DNA of 64,000 nucleotides from Comamonadaceae bacterium. GTDB taxonomy: Bacteria > Pseudomonadota > Gammaproteobacteria > Burkholderiales > Burkholderiaceae_C. The stretch's first letter is position 1; each line of letters begins with the position of its first letter. The notes beneath the pieces are model-generated. The model searched no databases and was not told the DNA's origin. It saw only the letters and a list, made by a program, of their open reading frames with translations. Positions 5,966-15,605 of this stretch are shown here, piece by piece. The translations under genes were made by a program, and so were the position numbers. The stretch is taken from the NCBI GenBank assembly GCA_027488985.1, contig JAIYAR010000010.1:124001-188000 (forward strand). Reading direction: 5' to 3'.

Positions 5966-7422
5966 TCAACTGGTCCCCGCAAGAGACGCGGGTGGCCATC
6001 GTGGAGCACGGTGCAGTGCAGGAACTGCATGTGGAGCGCACGCTGGAGCGCGGACTGGTGGGTAATGTGTACCTCGGCAAAGTGGCCAGGGTGCTGCCGG
6101 GCATGCAGTCGGCCTTCATTGACATCGGTTTGGAGCGAGCGGCTTTTTTGCATGTGGCGGATGTATGGCACCCGCCGGCAGAGGGGGAGTCGCTGAGTGC
6201 CTCCCGCGCATCGCAGCCCCAGATTCCGATTGAGAAGCAGGTGTTTGAGGGCCAGTCCCTCATGGTGCAGGTGATCAAGGACCCGATCGGCACCAAAGGT
6301 GCCCGCCTTTCCACGCAAATCAGTATTGCCGGACGCCTGCTGGTGTTTTTGCCGCAAGACGACCATATTGGCGTGTCTCAGAAAATCCCTACCGCCCAGC
6401 GCGATGAGCTGCGCAGCCGCATGCAGGTGCTTGCCGGCAAAGAAGGCGGCGGGTTCATCTTGCGCACCAATGGAGAAGATGCGTCGGACAAAGAACTCGG
6501 TGACGACATCGCGTACCTGCGCAAGGCTTGGGCACGCATCAAAGATGCCTCTTTGCGCCTGCCGCCTCAAAGCTTGTTGCACCAGGATTTGAATTTGTTG
6601 CAGCGCGTGTTGCGGGATCTTGTGGGGGAATCGACACAGACCATTCGCGTCGATTCGCGTGAGCAGTTTGATGCTTTGAAAACGTTTGGTGCCGAGTTCA
6701 TGCCTGCAGCGGCCGAGAAGTTGCAGCATTACAAGGGTGAGCGCCCCATCTTCGACCTCTACTCCATCGACGAAGAAATCGCCAAAGCTTTGGCACGGCG
6801 CGTGGAGCTCAAGTCGGGCGGCTACCTGATCGTGGACCAGACCGAAGCACTGACCACGGTGGATGTAAACACGGGCGGTTTTGTCGGTGCGCGCAACTTT
6901 GACGACACCATTTTCAAAACCAATCTCGAAGCGGCACAGGCAATTGCCCGTCAATTGCGATTGCGCAACCTGGGCGGCATCATCATTGTGGACTTTATCG
7001 ACATGGCCCGCGAAGACCACCGCGAGGCCGTGTTGGCGGAATTCCGCAAGCAGCTGGGGCGTGACCGGGTGAAGACGATGGCGGGCGGTTTTTCGCAGCT
7101 GGGTCTGGTGGAAATGACGCGCAAGCGCACGCGTGAATCGCTGGCCCATATGCTGTGCGAGCCGTGCCCGACGTGCGAAGGCAAGGGCATTGTCAAAACG
7201 CCCCGCAGCGTGGCCTATGACATCTTGCGCGAAATTCTGCGTGAAGCCCGCCAGTTCACTCCGCGTGAGTTCCGGGTAGTGGCGTCGCCCAAAGTGATTG
7301 AACTGCTGTTGGATGAAGAAAGCCAGCACTTGGCAGGTCTCTCGGAGTTCATCGGCAAACCCGTGTCGCTGCAAAGCGAGGCAGCCATGGCCCAGGAGCA
7401 ATACGACATTGTGTTGCTGTAA
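5947..7422 (+). CDS. rng: ribonuclease G
   Basis: The 491-residue product matches RNase G in length and layout: MQQDILINWSPQETRVAIVE at the N-terminus, an S1 RNA-binding domain at about residues 36-125, and the DNase I-like catalytic part with VDVNTGG (Asp near 306) and IVDFIDM (Asp near 349) binding Mg. The zinc-link motif CEPCPTC is near residue 404. RNase G matures the 5' end of 16S rRNA and trims some mRNAs in the cytoplasm. The start overlaps the maf end, so rng was probably expressed with maf; with the prophage in maf its promoter supply may have changed. Confidence 0.95.
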   Translation: MQQDILINWSPQETRVAIVEHGAVQELHVERTLERGLVGNVYLGKVARVLPGMQSAFIDIGLERAAFLHVADVWHPPAEGESLSASRASQPQIPIEKQVFEGQSLMVQVIKDPIGTKGARLSTQISIAGRLLVFLPQDDHIGVSQKIPTAQRDELRSRMQVLAGKEGGGFILRTNGEDASDKELGDDIAYLRKAWARIKDASLRLPPQSLLHQDLNLLQRVLRDLVGESTQTIRVDSREQFDALKTFGAEFMPAAAEKLQHYKGERPIFDLYSIDEEIAKALARRVELKSGGYLIVDQTEALTTVDVNTGGFVGARNFDDTIFKTNLEAAQAIARQLRLRNLGGIIIVDFIDMAREDHREAVLAEFRKQLGRDRVKTMAGGFSQLGLVEMTRKRTRESLAHMLCEPCPTCEGKGIVKTPRSVAYDILREILREARQFTPREFRVVASPKVIELLLDEESQHLAGLSEFIGKPVSLQSEAAMAQEQYDIVLL

Positions 7423-7431
7423 TGGTGGCTT

Positions 7432-9870
7432 GTGACTGAGCGTTTGCGTATCGCGGTCTTGAGCCGCAATTTTTCAGTGACCGGGGGCGGGGCAGAGCGC
7501 TATTCCATCTCGGTGGTGGAGCAGCTCGCAAAAACGCATGAAGTGCATGTGTTTGCGCAAACCATTTCGCATGATTGCCCCGGAGTGACCTACCACCAAG
7601 TGCCCATGCCTATGGAGCGCCCACGCTGGATCAACCAACTCTACTTTGCCTGGAAGACATGGCGTGCAACGCGCACGGGTTATGACATCGTGCATTCCCA
7701 CGAGAACACATGGCATGGCAACGTGCACACCGTGCATGTGTTGCCCGTCAAACACAACTTGTTTGATGGCAAGCAGGGCGCCGCATTGGCATTGCGTTGG
7801 CTCAAGGTGTTAGCCAGCCCTCGCTTGCTGGCGTATCTTTGGCTTGAAGAGCGACGTTTTGCTTTTGCCTACAAAAAGAAGGTGGTGTGCGCATCGACCA
7901 CGCTCAAAGCGGTAGTTGGGGACTCGTTCCCCGGTTCGCGCCCGATGCTGGAAGTCATTACACCGGGAGTGGATGCGGCGCCCGGTCCTTCGACACCGCA
8001 GGGCAAGTCTGAAGCGCGGCGCGCACTCGGGGTGCCGGATGATGCCCCGTTAATGCTTTTTGTGGGTAACGATTTCGGCAAGAAGGGGCTCAAGACCCTG
8101 TTGGAGGCGATACCCAAGCTTGATCAGCATGTGCATTTGCTGGTGATCGGCCATTCGGAACGTTCCAGCGAGTATGAGCAACAAGCGAAGTCTTTAGGCA
8201 TAGGTGATCGCGTACATTTTCAGGGCAGCCGGAAGGACATGTCCGTCGCCTACAGCGCTGTGGATATGCTCGTGCATCCCACTTTAGAGGATTCATACGG
8301 CATGGTGGTTCTGGAGGCCATGGCCCATGGGCTGCCGGTGGTGGTGAGCGATGCGCCGTTCAGTGGAATTGCCAAGGCGTTGACCGAAGGCGTGAACGCG
8401 CTATTGCTCTCAACGCCAACCGATGCTAATGACCTTGCTTCCAGGATAGAGACTTTGCTTGGTGATCGTGCTGCTGCCAGCGCGCTGGGGACCGGCGCTG
8501 TGAAGTTCGCGCAGGAAAATTCTTGGGTTAAAGCGGGGCAAAGCTTTAAGGTTCTTTTTTCGAGCGTTGCCAGTAAATACAAGCAACGCTGGTTGGTGTT
8601 GTCGCATGCCTTCAACATGGATGGGCGTGCTGCCAGCCAAACGATTACCGACAAGTTGCCGCACCTTGAGGCTGCAGGCATAGAACTGGTGGTGTTGAGC
8701 GGTGTCTCAGGCAGTCGCGATCGCCACTACGAACATTACCAACTGTGGCCGGTCGGTGCTGCGGGCATCCGATTTGAATTGCGCCATGTACTGCGGAAGC
8801 ACTTCACTTCACCTCTGGCCTACAGGTTGGTGATGTTGGTGCTGTCACTCCCTTTGCTACCGTTCATGTTGGTCGAGAAATTACTGCGTCCGGTGGAAAG
8901 CTCCTGGTCCTGGTGGCTATCAGCCTATTTCAAGGGATTGCGCTTGGCGCGGGGTCGAAAGTTCGACTTGATCTACTCAACAGGTGGTGCTTTTGCGGCA
9001 CATTTGGCTGGCAACGCCTTAAAGGAAAAGTTGGGAGTGCGGTGGCTGGCCGAGGTGCATGATCCGCTGGTGATGCCTGGCAGTAAGCCGGCAAACAAAC
9101 AAGAGTTGATGCAGGCCGAGGTAGAGCGCATTATTTGTACGCATGCCGATGTTGCTATCTGGTTCACCGACCAGGCTCTGGCTAGCGCGAAGCGCAGGCA
9201 CCCTCAACTGGGCGATCGGGGCAAGATGATGTTGCCGGGCATTGATCGGCCTTTTTATGAAATGCCACCATATTCACCAGGACCCAAGATGGTCATAGGG
9301 CATTTCGGGTCGCTCTCTTCGACACGCAACCTGATGCCCATCATTCACGCGTTGGAAGCATTGGTGGTCCGACGCCCTGAGCTTCGGAACAAGATTGAGC
9401 TTCAGTTGACAGGCGGGCCATTGGATGCAGTGTCTGATGCAGCTATTTCGAAGTCGCCAGTTCGGGATTTGGTAAGGCACCTGGGAAGGATAGAGGCCGA
9501 TCCCGCGACCGGTTTATCTGGACGCGAGCAGATCTTGCGACGTATGCGCAGCGCAGATGTGTTACTTCTCCTACATGGCACAGAGCAGATTTGCACAGAA
9601 TACATACCGTCCAAGCTATACGAGTATTTGTGGATGCAGCGTCCAATTCTGGCTTTGGTCCACGGTAATCCGCAAATGACTGAGTTGCTACGCCAGCAAA
9701 AGCATAGTGTTGTCGAAACCCTGGGTACTGGTGATCTGGCGGCCTTGACTCTAGCCCTCATGCAAATGGTTTCGCTGTGGGAGGGTTCCGGTCTGGGTGA
9801 CAGCGGCTTGCTTAGTCCATATACAACTCAGGCAGCTGTCGGTCAGCTGTTGGGCGGACTTTCGACATAG
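7432..9870 (+). CDS. double GT4-type glycosyltransferase (two GT-B domains in one chain)
   Basis: The GTG start at 7432 lies 9 bases after rng. The 812 residues hold two glycosyltransferase units. Unit 1 (about 1-380) begins RIAVLSRNFSVTGGGAERY and ends with the GT4 pattern HPTLEDSYGMVVLEAMAHG, as in WaaG-like LPS core enzymes. Unit 2 (about 385-812) has its own Rossmann start (RWLVLSHAFNMDGRAA), an EVHDPLVMPG segment and the GT4 sugar-nucleotide site PSKLYEYLWMQRPILAL. A hydrophobic stretch near 465-485 may bind the membrane. It probably adds two sugars to LPS core or O-antigen; the sugars are not predictable. Confidence 0.75.
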   Translation: MTERLRIAVLSRNFSVTGGGAERYSISVVEQLAKTHEVHVFAQTISHDCPGVTYHQVPMPMERPRWINQLYFAWKTWRATRTGYDIVHSHENTWHGNVHTVHVLPVKHNLFDGKQGAALALRWLKVLASPRLLAYLWLEERRFAFAYKKKVVCASTTLKAVVGDSFPGSRPMLEVITPGVDAAPGPSTPQGKSEARRALGVPDDAPLMLFVGNDFGKKGLKTLLEAIPKLDQHVHLLVIGHSERSSEYEQQAKSLGIGDRVHFQGSRKDMSVAYSAVDMLVHPTLEDSYGMVVLEAMAHGLPVVVSDAPFSGIAKALTEGVNALLLSTPTDANDLASRIETLLGDRAAASALGTGAVKFAQENSWVKAGQSFKVLFSSVASKYKQRWLVLSHAFNMDGRAASQTITDKLPHLEAAGIELVVLSGVSGSRDRHYEHYQLWPVGAAGIRFELRHVLRKHFTSPLAYRLVMLVLSLPLLPFMLVEKLLRPVESSWSWWLSAYFKGLRLARGRKFDLIYSTGGAFAAHLAGNALKEKLGVRWLAEVHDPLVMPGSKPANKQELMQAEVERIICTHADVAIWFTDQALASAKRRHPQLGDRGKMMLPGIDRPFYEMPPYSPGPKMVIGHFGSLSSTRNLMPIIHALEALVVRRPELRNKIELQLTGGPLDAVSDAAISKSPVRDLVRHLGRIEADPATGLSGREQILRRMRSADVLLLLHGTEQICTEYIPSKLYEYLWMQRPILALVHGNPQMTELLRQQKHSVVETLGTGDLAALTLALMQMVSLWEGSGLGDSGLLSPYTTQAAVGQLLGGLST

Positions 9871-9878
9871 GCAATGGA

Positions 9879-11780
9879 ATGAGTATTGCGTACCGAGCTG
9901 ATATTGATGGCCTGCGGGCCATTGCGATATTAACCGTCGTGGCTTTTCATGCATTCCCTGAATTTTTCCCAGGGGGGTTCGTCGGGGTTGATGTTTTTTT
10001 TGTGATCTCTGGCTTCCTGATCACCAGTATCCTTCAGTTGGAAATTCAGGGGGGCCGCTGGAGCCTAGCGTCCTTCTACGCACGACGTATTCTGCGTATT
10101 TTTCCTGCACTGATTTTGGTGTTGCTCGCGTGTCTAATCGCGGGCTGGCACACCCTGTTAGCTCAAGAGTACATGCAACTTGGCAAACATTTGGGGCTTG
10201 GGGCGTCATTTCTATCGAACATCGGCTTGTGGTGGGAGTCCGGTTACTTTGACAAGGCTTCTGAAACTAAGCCCCTTTTGCATTTATGGTCGCTTGCTAT
10301 CGAGGAGCAGTTCTACATAGTCTGGCCCATATTGTTATGGTTGATTCTGCGTGGTCGGATAAATACTTCGCGGAGTGTTCTTGCCTTGGCAGTTGTCTCA
10401 TTGCTCCTGTCTATGTTGTGGGTTTTGAATGATCGCACTCAGGCCTTTTATTCGCCCGCGAGCCGGGCCTGGGAACTGCTGGCAGGTGCATGGCTGGCTT
10501 TGCGTCCTAAGTACTTAGTGTCCGTACGAACAGGGGTGCGGGGCCTGGCCGTAGTTGTGCTTTTGAGTGCAACGGTGCTGCTGGATGAAAAAGTGCCGTT
10601 TCCCGGTGTCGTGGCCTTGTTGCCCGTCCTTGCTACGGTCCTCCTTATTGGCGTGCCAGCCGGTTCGGATTGGACCGGGCGCTTACTTGGGCATCCCGGG
10701 ATGGTGGCTTTGGGCAAAGTTAGCTACCCGTGGTACCTGTGGCATTGGCCTCTATTGAGCTTTGTTTACATCATCGAAAGCGGTCAAGCTTCAGTAGGTC
10801 TGCGCTTCAGTCTTTTGCTGGTTAGCTTTCTCCTGGCCGTGATGACTTACCGGCTATGGGAGTTGCCCTTGCGCAAATTGCCGCACCGTCTGGTGATCAG
10901 CATTCTTGTCATGGCCATGATCATCCTTGGCTTCCTAGGAAAGAATATTTATGACCGCCATGGCCTGGAACGTATACGCCACAAGAACCTCATTCAAATG
11001 GACCAAGTGTCCGGTCAAGACTTCCTCGATTTTGAAAAGCAAGGACTGATTACTGAGAGGAAATGTGAAAAGCCCTTCAAGTTTCCCGAAAGAGACGTTT
11101 GTCTCCAGACCGACCCCGCTAAACCCGCCAGTGCGGTGGTGCTAGGAGACAGCCATGCAGTGCACGCGTTCTGGGGGCTTTCTATGGCTTTCGATGCTCA
11201 AGGGCTGAATCTCACCGTGCGAGGCAAAGGTGCTTGTGTGCCAGTTTTGCCGATCAAGTCCGCTGATACTGTCTCCGAGTGCGAGCGCCATATGGAGTCT
11301 ATGTTGCGTGATATTGCGGGTGATGAGAAAGTGCGCGTGGTCGCTTTAGTGTTTAGAGGACGCTACTTGACAGAGCAGTCTTCGCCTCAGGATCGTCAGA
11401 GCTTTGAAGAAAAGCTTGAAGGCACATTGGCGTTGTTGCAACTCTCAGGCAAGCAGGTACTTTATTTCTTGCCGGTAGTGGAACCGGGCTTTGACCCCCG
11501 CCTTTGCATGGGAGCACTGCCGCTAGGTCGCAAACCGCCATTTTCCTGTGTGATTGACAAAACCGCTGATGATGCAAAGTCTGAAGCGGTGCGGACAAGC
11601 GCGTCGCGTGTTCTCGCTCGCTGGCCTTTTGTTCGTGTCGTAGATCCGAACACCGTACTGTGCCGCAATGGACTATGTCCAATCTTGCAGGACGGGCACA
11701 GCATTTTCAAAGACGAAAACCACTTGTCTCATGCCGGATCTGTTCTGCTGAGTGAAAGTGTGAACGCCGCCAAACGTTGA
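9879..11780 (+). CDS. surface-polysaccharide O-acyltransferase (AT3 membrane domain plus SGNH domain)
   Basis: The 633-residue protein opens with YRADIDGLRAIAILTVVAFH, the acyltransferase-3 signature with the catalytic His, followed by about 10-11 membrane segments to residue ~360. A soluble SGNH hydrolase-like domain follows, with GDSHAVHAF (nucleophile Ser near 424) and DENHLSHAG near the C-terminus (Asp/His). This OafA/YrhL-type fusion passes acetyl groups across the inner membrane to O-antigen or other periplasmic glycans. It lies 8 bases after the glycosyltransferase and before the ligase gene, which fits O-antigen decoration. Confidence 0.85.
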   Translation: MSIAYRADIDGLRAIAILTVVAFHAFPEFFPGGFVGVDVFFVISGFLITSILQLEIQGGRWSLASFYARRILRIFPALILVLLACLIAGWHTLLAQEYMQLGKHLGLGASFLSNIGLWWESGYFDKASETKPLLHLWSLAIEEQFYIVWPILLWLILRGRINTSRSVLALAVVSLLLSMLWVLNDRTQAFYSPASRAWELLAGAWLALRPKYLVSVRTGVRGLAVVVLLSATVLLDEKVPFPGVVALLPVLATVLLIGVPAGSDWTGRLLGHPGMVALGKVSYPWYLWHWPLLSFVYIIESGQASVGLRFSLLLVSFLLAVMTYRLWELPLRKLPHRLVISILVMAMIILGFLGKNIYDRHGLERIRHKNLIQMDQVSGQDFLDFEKQGLITERKCEKPFKFPERDVCLQTDPAKPASAVVLGDSHAVHAFWGLSMAFDAQGLNLTVRGKGACVPVLPIKSADTVSECERHMESMLRDIAGDEKVRVVALVFRGRYLTEQSSPQDRQSFEEKLEGTLALLQLSGKQVLYFLPVVEPGFDPRLCMGALPLGRKPPFSCVIDKTADDAKSEAVRTSASRVLARWPFVRVVDPNTVLCRNGLCPILQDGHSIFKDENHLSHAGSVLLSESVNAAKR

Positions 11781-11788
11781 GTACTTAC

Positions 11789-13267
11789 ATGAGTTTGAAT
11801 CGATTCCAGTGGATTTATTTTGCGCTGCTAATGACCTTTGCGGGAGTGCTCTCGGTATCTGGAACGATTGCCTTGCGCAACGTCTTGCACTTGGGGTTGC
11901 TGCTGCTCCTTCTTGGGTACGTGGTGTTTGCATGGCGTAATGAGCGTGGTCGCATGGCGGATTTGATCTCCAGAGTGCCATTACCGGTCTGGGTATGGTG
12001 CGCCTTTCTGTTGCTGTTCCCCTTGATAGCTCCAAACTCGGCTGGGGCATGGAGCAACTTGATTGGCAAGGGCATGTGGGGTGAGTCCATCCTGACCTTG
12101 TTACTCGCGTGGGGGGCATTTTTGATTCTTGGCACCAAACGTCTGACTCTCTGGGCGCTTGCACTGGTCAGTGCAGTGCCAGTGTTTATTCATTTGGCCC
12201 TTACCCTGTTGGCTTGGGCCGGCGTCTTGCAACCAGCCTTCTTTGAAGATCCGTCTTTGAAAGCGGCAGTTCAGTCTTTTTGGGAAGTATTGCTGGATCC
12301 CTCCCTTTTCCAGAGCCCGTTCAAATCCTTCCCCCTGGGCTTCCGGGGCATTGAGCCCATGCATGGAAACCTTGGCTATCCGGCTTCCCAAACTATGTGC
12401 ATAGGCCTTGCCGTGATGTTTTCGGCCTGGCACCAGACAAACCCTCGCAGGGCGATCCAAGCAGGAGCGTTGGTCGCATTGTGCTTCGTAAGTGTGGTAA
12501 TCGCGCAGTCGCGTGCAGCTGCGTACTTTGGTTTGCTGATCTTGGCGTTTGCCTTTCTGATCTTTGTTCTGATTGTGAGGGTGCAACGTGTGCAATTCCG
12601 GTTCGGATGGCGGGCCATAGCGGTTTTGGTGGGCGTCACGACCATTTGCCTCGTTTTTTTCCACCAAGTAGTCTCGCAGAACCCAGTCTGGTACTCCATG
12701 GGGGACAAGATGATGCTTGGCTTTCAGGTCGAGAATCCTAAAGCCCTGATCTGCAAGGGTTTTACTCCCGCCGTCTCCGATTTTGTACGTCAGAAGCATC
12801 CGGATAAAGACGAGGCCTATATAGACTCCTTGATTGATGGGCTGCGTGGAGATGGGGCGAGAGTTGTATTGGCGCGTGTTGGGGCCGAACTCGCTGTTAG
12901 CAACCCCTGGGGATGGACTGGCGGGAGGGATGCTTACCAGCATCGGATAGAGGAAGTTTGTGGGCATGTGCCTGCGATGGAATATTCGCACGCTCACAAC
13001 GCTTGGATTAGTTTGATTCTTGCCGTCGGTTGGGTCGGAGCTGTTCTCTATGCTTGGGTGCTTTTGAGGTTCGCAAAGTCAGGATGGATGGCATTGAAAG
13101 AAGAGCAAACATGGCCGACAGGTCTGGCACTCCTGCTTCTTTCGATTTTTTGGCTGTTGCGTGGCATGGTAGATGCTGTCTACCAAGAACACTATCTGGA
13201 GATGCAGGCGCTCTTCCTACTCACGCTGTTCTTTTTGTTGCGCTCAGGCAAACCAGTTTTGAAATAG
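11789..13267 (+). CDS. O-antigen ligase/polymerase family membrane protein (WaaL/Wzy type)
   Basis: The product is 492 residues from ATG 11789; a TTG at 11777 overlapping the previous stop is a weaker start. Many hydrophobic segments surround a large periplasmic loop (about residues 310-400). Within it GWTGGRDAYQHR and AMEYSHAHNAWISLILAVGWVG match the Wzy_C/WaaL pattern with conserved Arg and His. Such proteins join O-antigen to lipid A-core or polymerise it in the periplasm. Ligase versus polymerase cannot be settled by sequence alone. Its 3' end overlaps the convergent gene by 24 bases. Confidence 0.75.
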   Translation: MSLNRFQWIYFALLMTFAGVLSVSGTIALRNVLHLGLLLLLLGYVVFAWRNERGRMADLISRVPLPVWVWCAFLLLFPLIAPNSAGAWSNLIGKGMWGESILTLLLAWGAFLILGTKRLTLWALALVSAVPVFIHLALTLLAWAGVLQPAFFEDPSLKAAVQSFWEVLLDPSLFQSPFKSFPLGFRGIEPMHGNLGYPASQTMCIGLAVMFSAWHQTNPRRAIQAGALVALCFVSVVIAQSRAAAYFGLLILAFAFLIFVLIVRVQRVQFRFGWRAIAVLVGVTTICLVFFHQVVSQNPVWYSMGDKMMLGFQVENPKALICKGFTPAVSDFVRQKHPDKDEAYIDSLIDGLRGDGARVVLARVGAELAVSNPWGWTGGRDAYQHRIEEVCGHVPAMEYSHAHNAWISLILAVGWVGAVLYAWVLLRFAKSGWMALKEEQTWPTGLALLLLSIFWLLRGMVDAVYQEHYLEMQALFLLTLFFLLRSGKPVLK

Positions 13268-14008
13268 AGGATTTCGCTTGATGATTTGGTAGCGCCATTT
13301 TTCCTTAAGCTGGCGCAAAGCAGTGTTTTTGTAATATGCGCCGGTGCCGCCGCCTACGCCACAAATCACCGGAGGGGGGCTCATTAGGCAGCCACGCAGT
13401 TGTTTTTTCAGGAAGATATCCCTGAAGCTTTCTTCAAGGCCATAGCCTTCCTTGCTCCGAATGGATTCATGGGCCTGCTGAAAGTACTGTTGATAAGTCC
13501 CAATATCCATTGCATAGAAGCGTGTATCTATATAGGCTAAAGAGGTTAACTGCCATGGGGAGAAGGCATGGTCAAAAACCCCCTTTATGTGAAGCTTTCC
13601 ATTCCATGAACGCATCGAGTCGCTGAAGTTTTCCACCCAGAGCTTGGACGTGCATTTTGCAAAGCAGCCTGCAGACTCGATAAGCACAGAGTTCTCCAAA
13701 GCATAGCGAACGATTTCACCTTCTCCGTAGCCGCGGCCATGTTCTTGAACCAGTGATACATTGTTTTGAAAGCTCAGGCACTCCACAGCTGCCCCACCAA
13801 GCAACGCAGCAACCATGGGCTGAAAATCAAAACCCGACCCGTCACACAGCACAAGCGGATTTTGGGGGGCGATGGACCGCCATTGCTTTACCGATTCCAT
13901 AGCCAGTCGAGCCCGCTCGGTTGGATCCTGCAGGCGCACTCCTTTGTCATGGACCACTACGCTAGACGTCAGCAGGATGGGGATGTTCGAAGTGTTGCCG
14001 GGTCTCAT
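13244..14008 (-). CDS. unknown protein of the polysaccharide locus, possible glycan enzyme
   Basis: The 254-residue soluble product has no signal peptide or membrane segment. It begins IPILLTSSVVVHDKGVRL, a beta-strand start, then LVLCDGSGFDFQ, and looks like an alpha/beta enzyme with a Trp/Tyr-rich C-terminal half. The pattern recalls small glycosyltransferase-like proteins of LPS loci, but I do not recognise the family. It overlaps the next gene upstream by 4 bases (ATGA), so it is last in a minus-strand operon with the DUF6492-like, deacetylase and msbA-like genes. The role is inferred from this context only. Confidence 0.55.
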   Translation of the reverse strand: MRPGNTSNIPILLTSSVVVHDKGVRLQDPTERARLAMESVKQWRSIAPQNPLVLCDGSGFDFQPMVAALLGGAAVECLSFQNNVSLVQEHGRGYGEGEIVRYALENSVLIESAGCFAKCTSKLWVENFSDSMRSWNGKLHIKGVFDHAFSPWQLTSLAYIDTRFYAMDIGTYQQYFQQAHESIRSKEGYGLEESFRDIFLKKQLRGCLMSPPPVICGVGGGTGAYYKNTALRQLKEKWRYQIIKRNPLFQNWFA

Positions 14009-14892
14009 ATCCGTCCCAATCTCCGCCGCAACCTCCGGCCGACGCGGGAGAGCAAGCTACCTCCTTCTCTTGGCCAATCCATCTCGCGCTCCCAAGCGGA
14101 CTGGTAGATTACGCCGCAATACAGGGCAGAAAGCTGTGCTTGATCGATGCCTCGGCGAGTTTCTTGGTCTAGCTGCCAAGCGTAGTGATACACCTTGAAT
14201 AGCGCCTGACAGGGGTGCAATGGAATGGCCCTGTAAGCCAGCAGAGCCTCTCCATACCAGCGCGACTCAATTGGAGTTTGTGCAATTGCGTCGGCAAAGC
14301 ACATACCGCGTGGCTGAAGGTGATTTCTGTCCAGTGATTCCCACACTTTACGATGCCATACCAAAGGAAAAGGCCCAAAGCTGTAACGGCGGCCGTTGCG
14401 TCCAAATGTCTGTTGCATGGTCGCTGCTTCCCGCACAAAGTCATCCACGATGCGCGGGCGGCCTTGTTGCATGGCTCCCTCAAGTAAGTCGTGTGCCTCG
14501 TCTATTACGGTGTAAGGATAGCTGTCTGGAGCTAAAAAATCATTGCTGGAAAAGGGACGTATGAAGACCGCATCCGAATCCAAACAAACATAGGCTTCGG
14601 CAAGGCACAACCTCCAAAACTCCGATTTCACAACCTGCTGCGCCACTGCACCATGCATGCGTGCTACCAAGTCTAGGTCTAGACCCGGGGAAGCCTGCAG
14701 AATGCTTTCATCGGAGATCAAGTGAGCAGAGGTAGTTGCCAAATGCTGGCGAAAGAGGTCCAGCTCCGACTCGGGTACAGAGACGTAGACGGGAATACGT
14801 GTCTCGTTAAATCGCTCGATGGATTGCATCAGGCGCACAACGCGCCGTAAGTCGGTTTTGTAACTCTTGCAGTAAAGCGCCAAAGTAGTCAT
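14005..14892 (-). CDS. DUF6492-like putative glycosyltransferase
   Basis: The 295-residue protein begins LALYCKSYKTDLRRVVRLMQSI and carries YVCLDSDAVFI (about residues 100-110), a DxD-type nucleotide-sugar motif like that of GT-A enzymes. This layout fits the DUF6492 family seen in LPS and capsule loci (recognised from memory). It ends in an Arg-rich tail. It starts by ATGA overlap with the deacetylase gene and is translationally coupled to its neighbours. Donor and acceptor are unknown. Confidence 0.6.
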   Translation of the reverse strand: MTTLALYCKSYKTDLRRVVRLMQSIERFNETRIPVYVSVPESELDLFRQHLATTSAHLISDESILQASPGLDLDLVARMHGAVAQQVVKSEFWRLCLAEAYVCLDSDAVFIRPFSSNDFLAPDSYPYTVIDEAHDLLEGAMQQGRPRIVDDFVREAATMQQTFGRNGRRYSFGPFPLVWHRKVWESLDRNHLQPRGMCFADAIAQTPIESRWYGEALLAYRAIPLHPCQALFKVYHYAWQLDQETRRGIDQAQLSALYCGVIYQSAWEREMDWPREGGSLLSRVGRRLRRRLGRI

Positions 14893-15605
14893 GCACGCTT
14901 GTCCTCATAAGCCGTGGCGATCTTCATGAAGAACTGCAGCGGATTTGTGGCACGCGCTACCATGATTCGATTGAGCGCGTAAGGGTTATCGCCTGCCTGC
15001 GCTCGACCGCGCCGTGTGCTCGTCGCTGTGATGTAGCCAGCGTTGCGCACCATCTCTTCGTGTTGCGGCCTAAACCATCCATACGGGTAGCAAAAATGCC
15101 GGACCTCGACACCTAGAGCCTGTTGCAGTTCATCCTTAGACCTGACGATCTGATGCCGCGCCGCTTCGTCGGTCAACTCTTTGAGATTGGCATGGGTTTG
15201 CGTGTGGGAGCCCACGTCCATACCGGCCCCATGCCAAGCCAGCCAGTCTTGCTGTGTCATCAGTGGCTTCTGCTTCACTTTCCCTTTATCCCAAGCATTA
15301 GTGCCTCCGATCATGCTGCTGACACCATAGCAAGTTGCCGAGAAACCATTGGACTTGAGGACAGGCAGGGCTTGGATTAAGTTGTTCTGGTAACCATCGT
15401 CAAATGTGATGCCTACCACCTTGCCGTGCTGGTCTCCACGCAGATAGGGTTCTAAATCGCACATGGACAGGCCCTTGTAGCCCATCAGACTCAGCATACG
15501 CATTTGCCAAGCAAAAGAGGAGGGTGCAACGATGAGTCCTCGCAGTGCCGTGCCACGCGGTGGCGGCTCGTCGATCTGGTGGTACATCAGGATGGGTATC
15601 TTCAT
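14889..15605 (-). CDS. polysaccharide deacetylase family protein (NodB homology)
   Basis: The 238-residue protein has the NodB motifs in order: MYHQID at the N-terminus, GITFDDGYQNN (Asp69/Asp70), GSHTQTHANL (metal ligands His133 and His137), and the late YPYGWF and RR-G region. Family members remove N- or O-acetyl groups from sugar polymers using a divalent metal. There is no signal peptide, so it may act on a cytoplasmic, lipid-linked precursor. It overlaps the msbA-like gene start region by 4 bases and the DUF6492-like gene by 4 bases. Confidence 0.85.
   Translation of the reverse strand: MKIPILMYHQIDEPPPRGTALRGLIVAPSSFAWQMRMLSLMGYKGLSMCDLEPYLRGDQHGKVVGITFDDGYQNNLIQALPVLKSNGFSATCYGVSSMIGGTNAWDKGKVKQKPLMTQQDWLAWHGAGMDVGSHTQTHANLKELTDEAARHQIVRSKDELQQALGVEVRHFCYPYGWFRPQHEEMVRNAGYITATSTRRGRAQAGDNPYALNRIMVARATNPLQFFMKIATAYEDKRA

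Noticed and set aside
5869..7401. 510-codon open frame on the minus strand, opposite rng
   Set aside because: It mirrors the RNase G codons; its composition (Gln/His/Arg/Leu-rich) is typical of an antisense shadow in GC-rich DNA, with no ribosome site or known motif.
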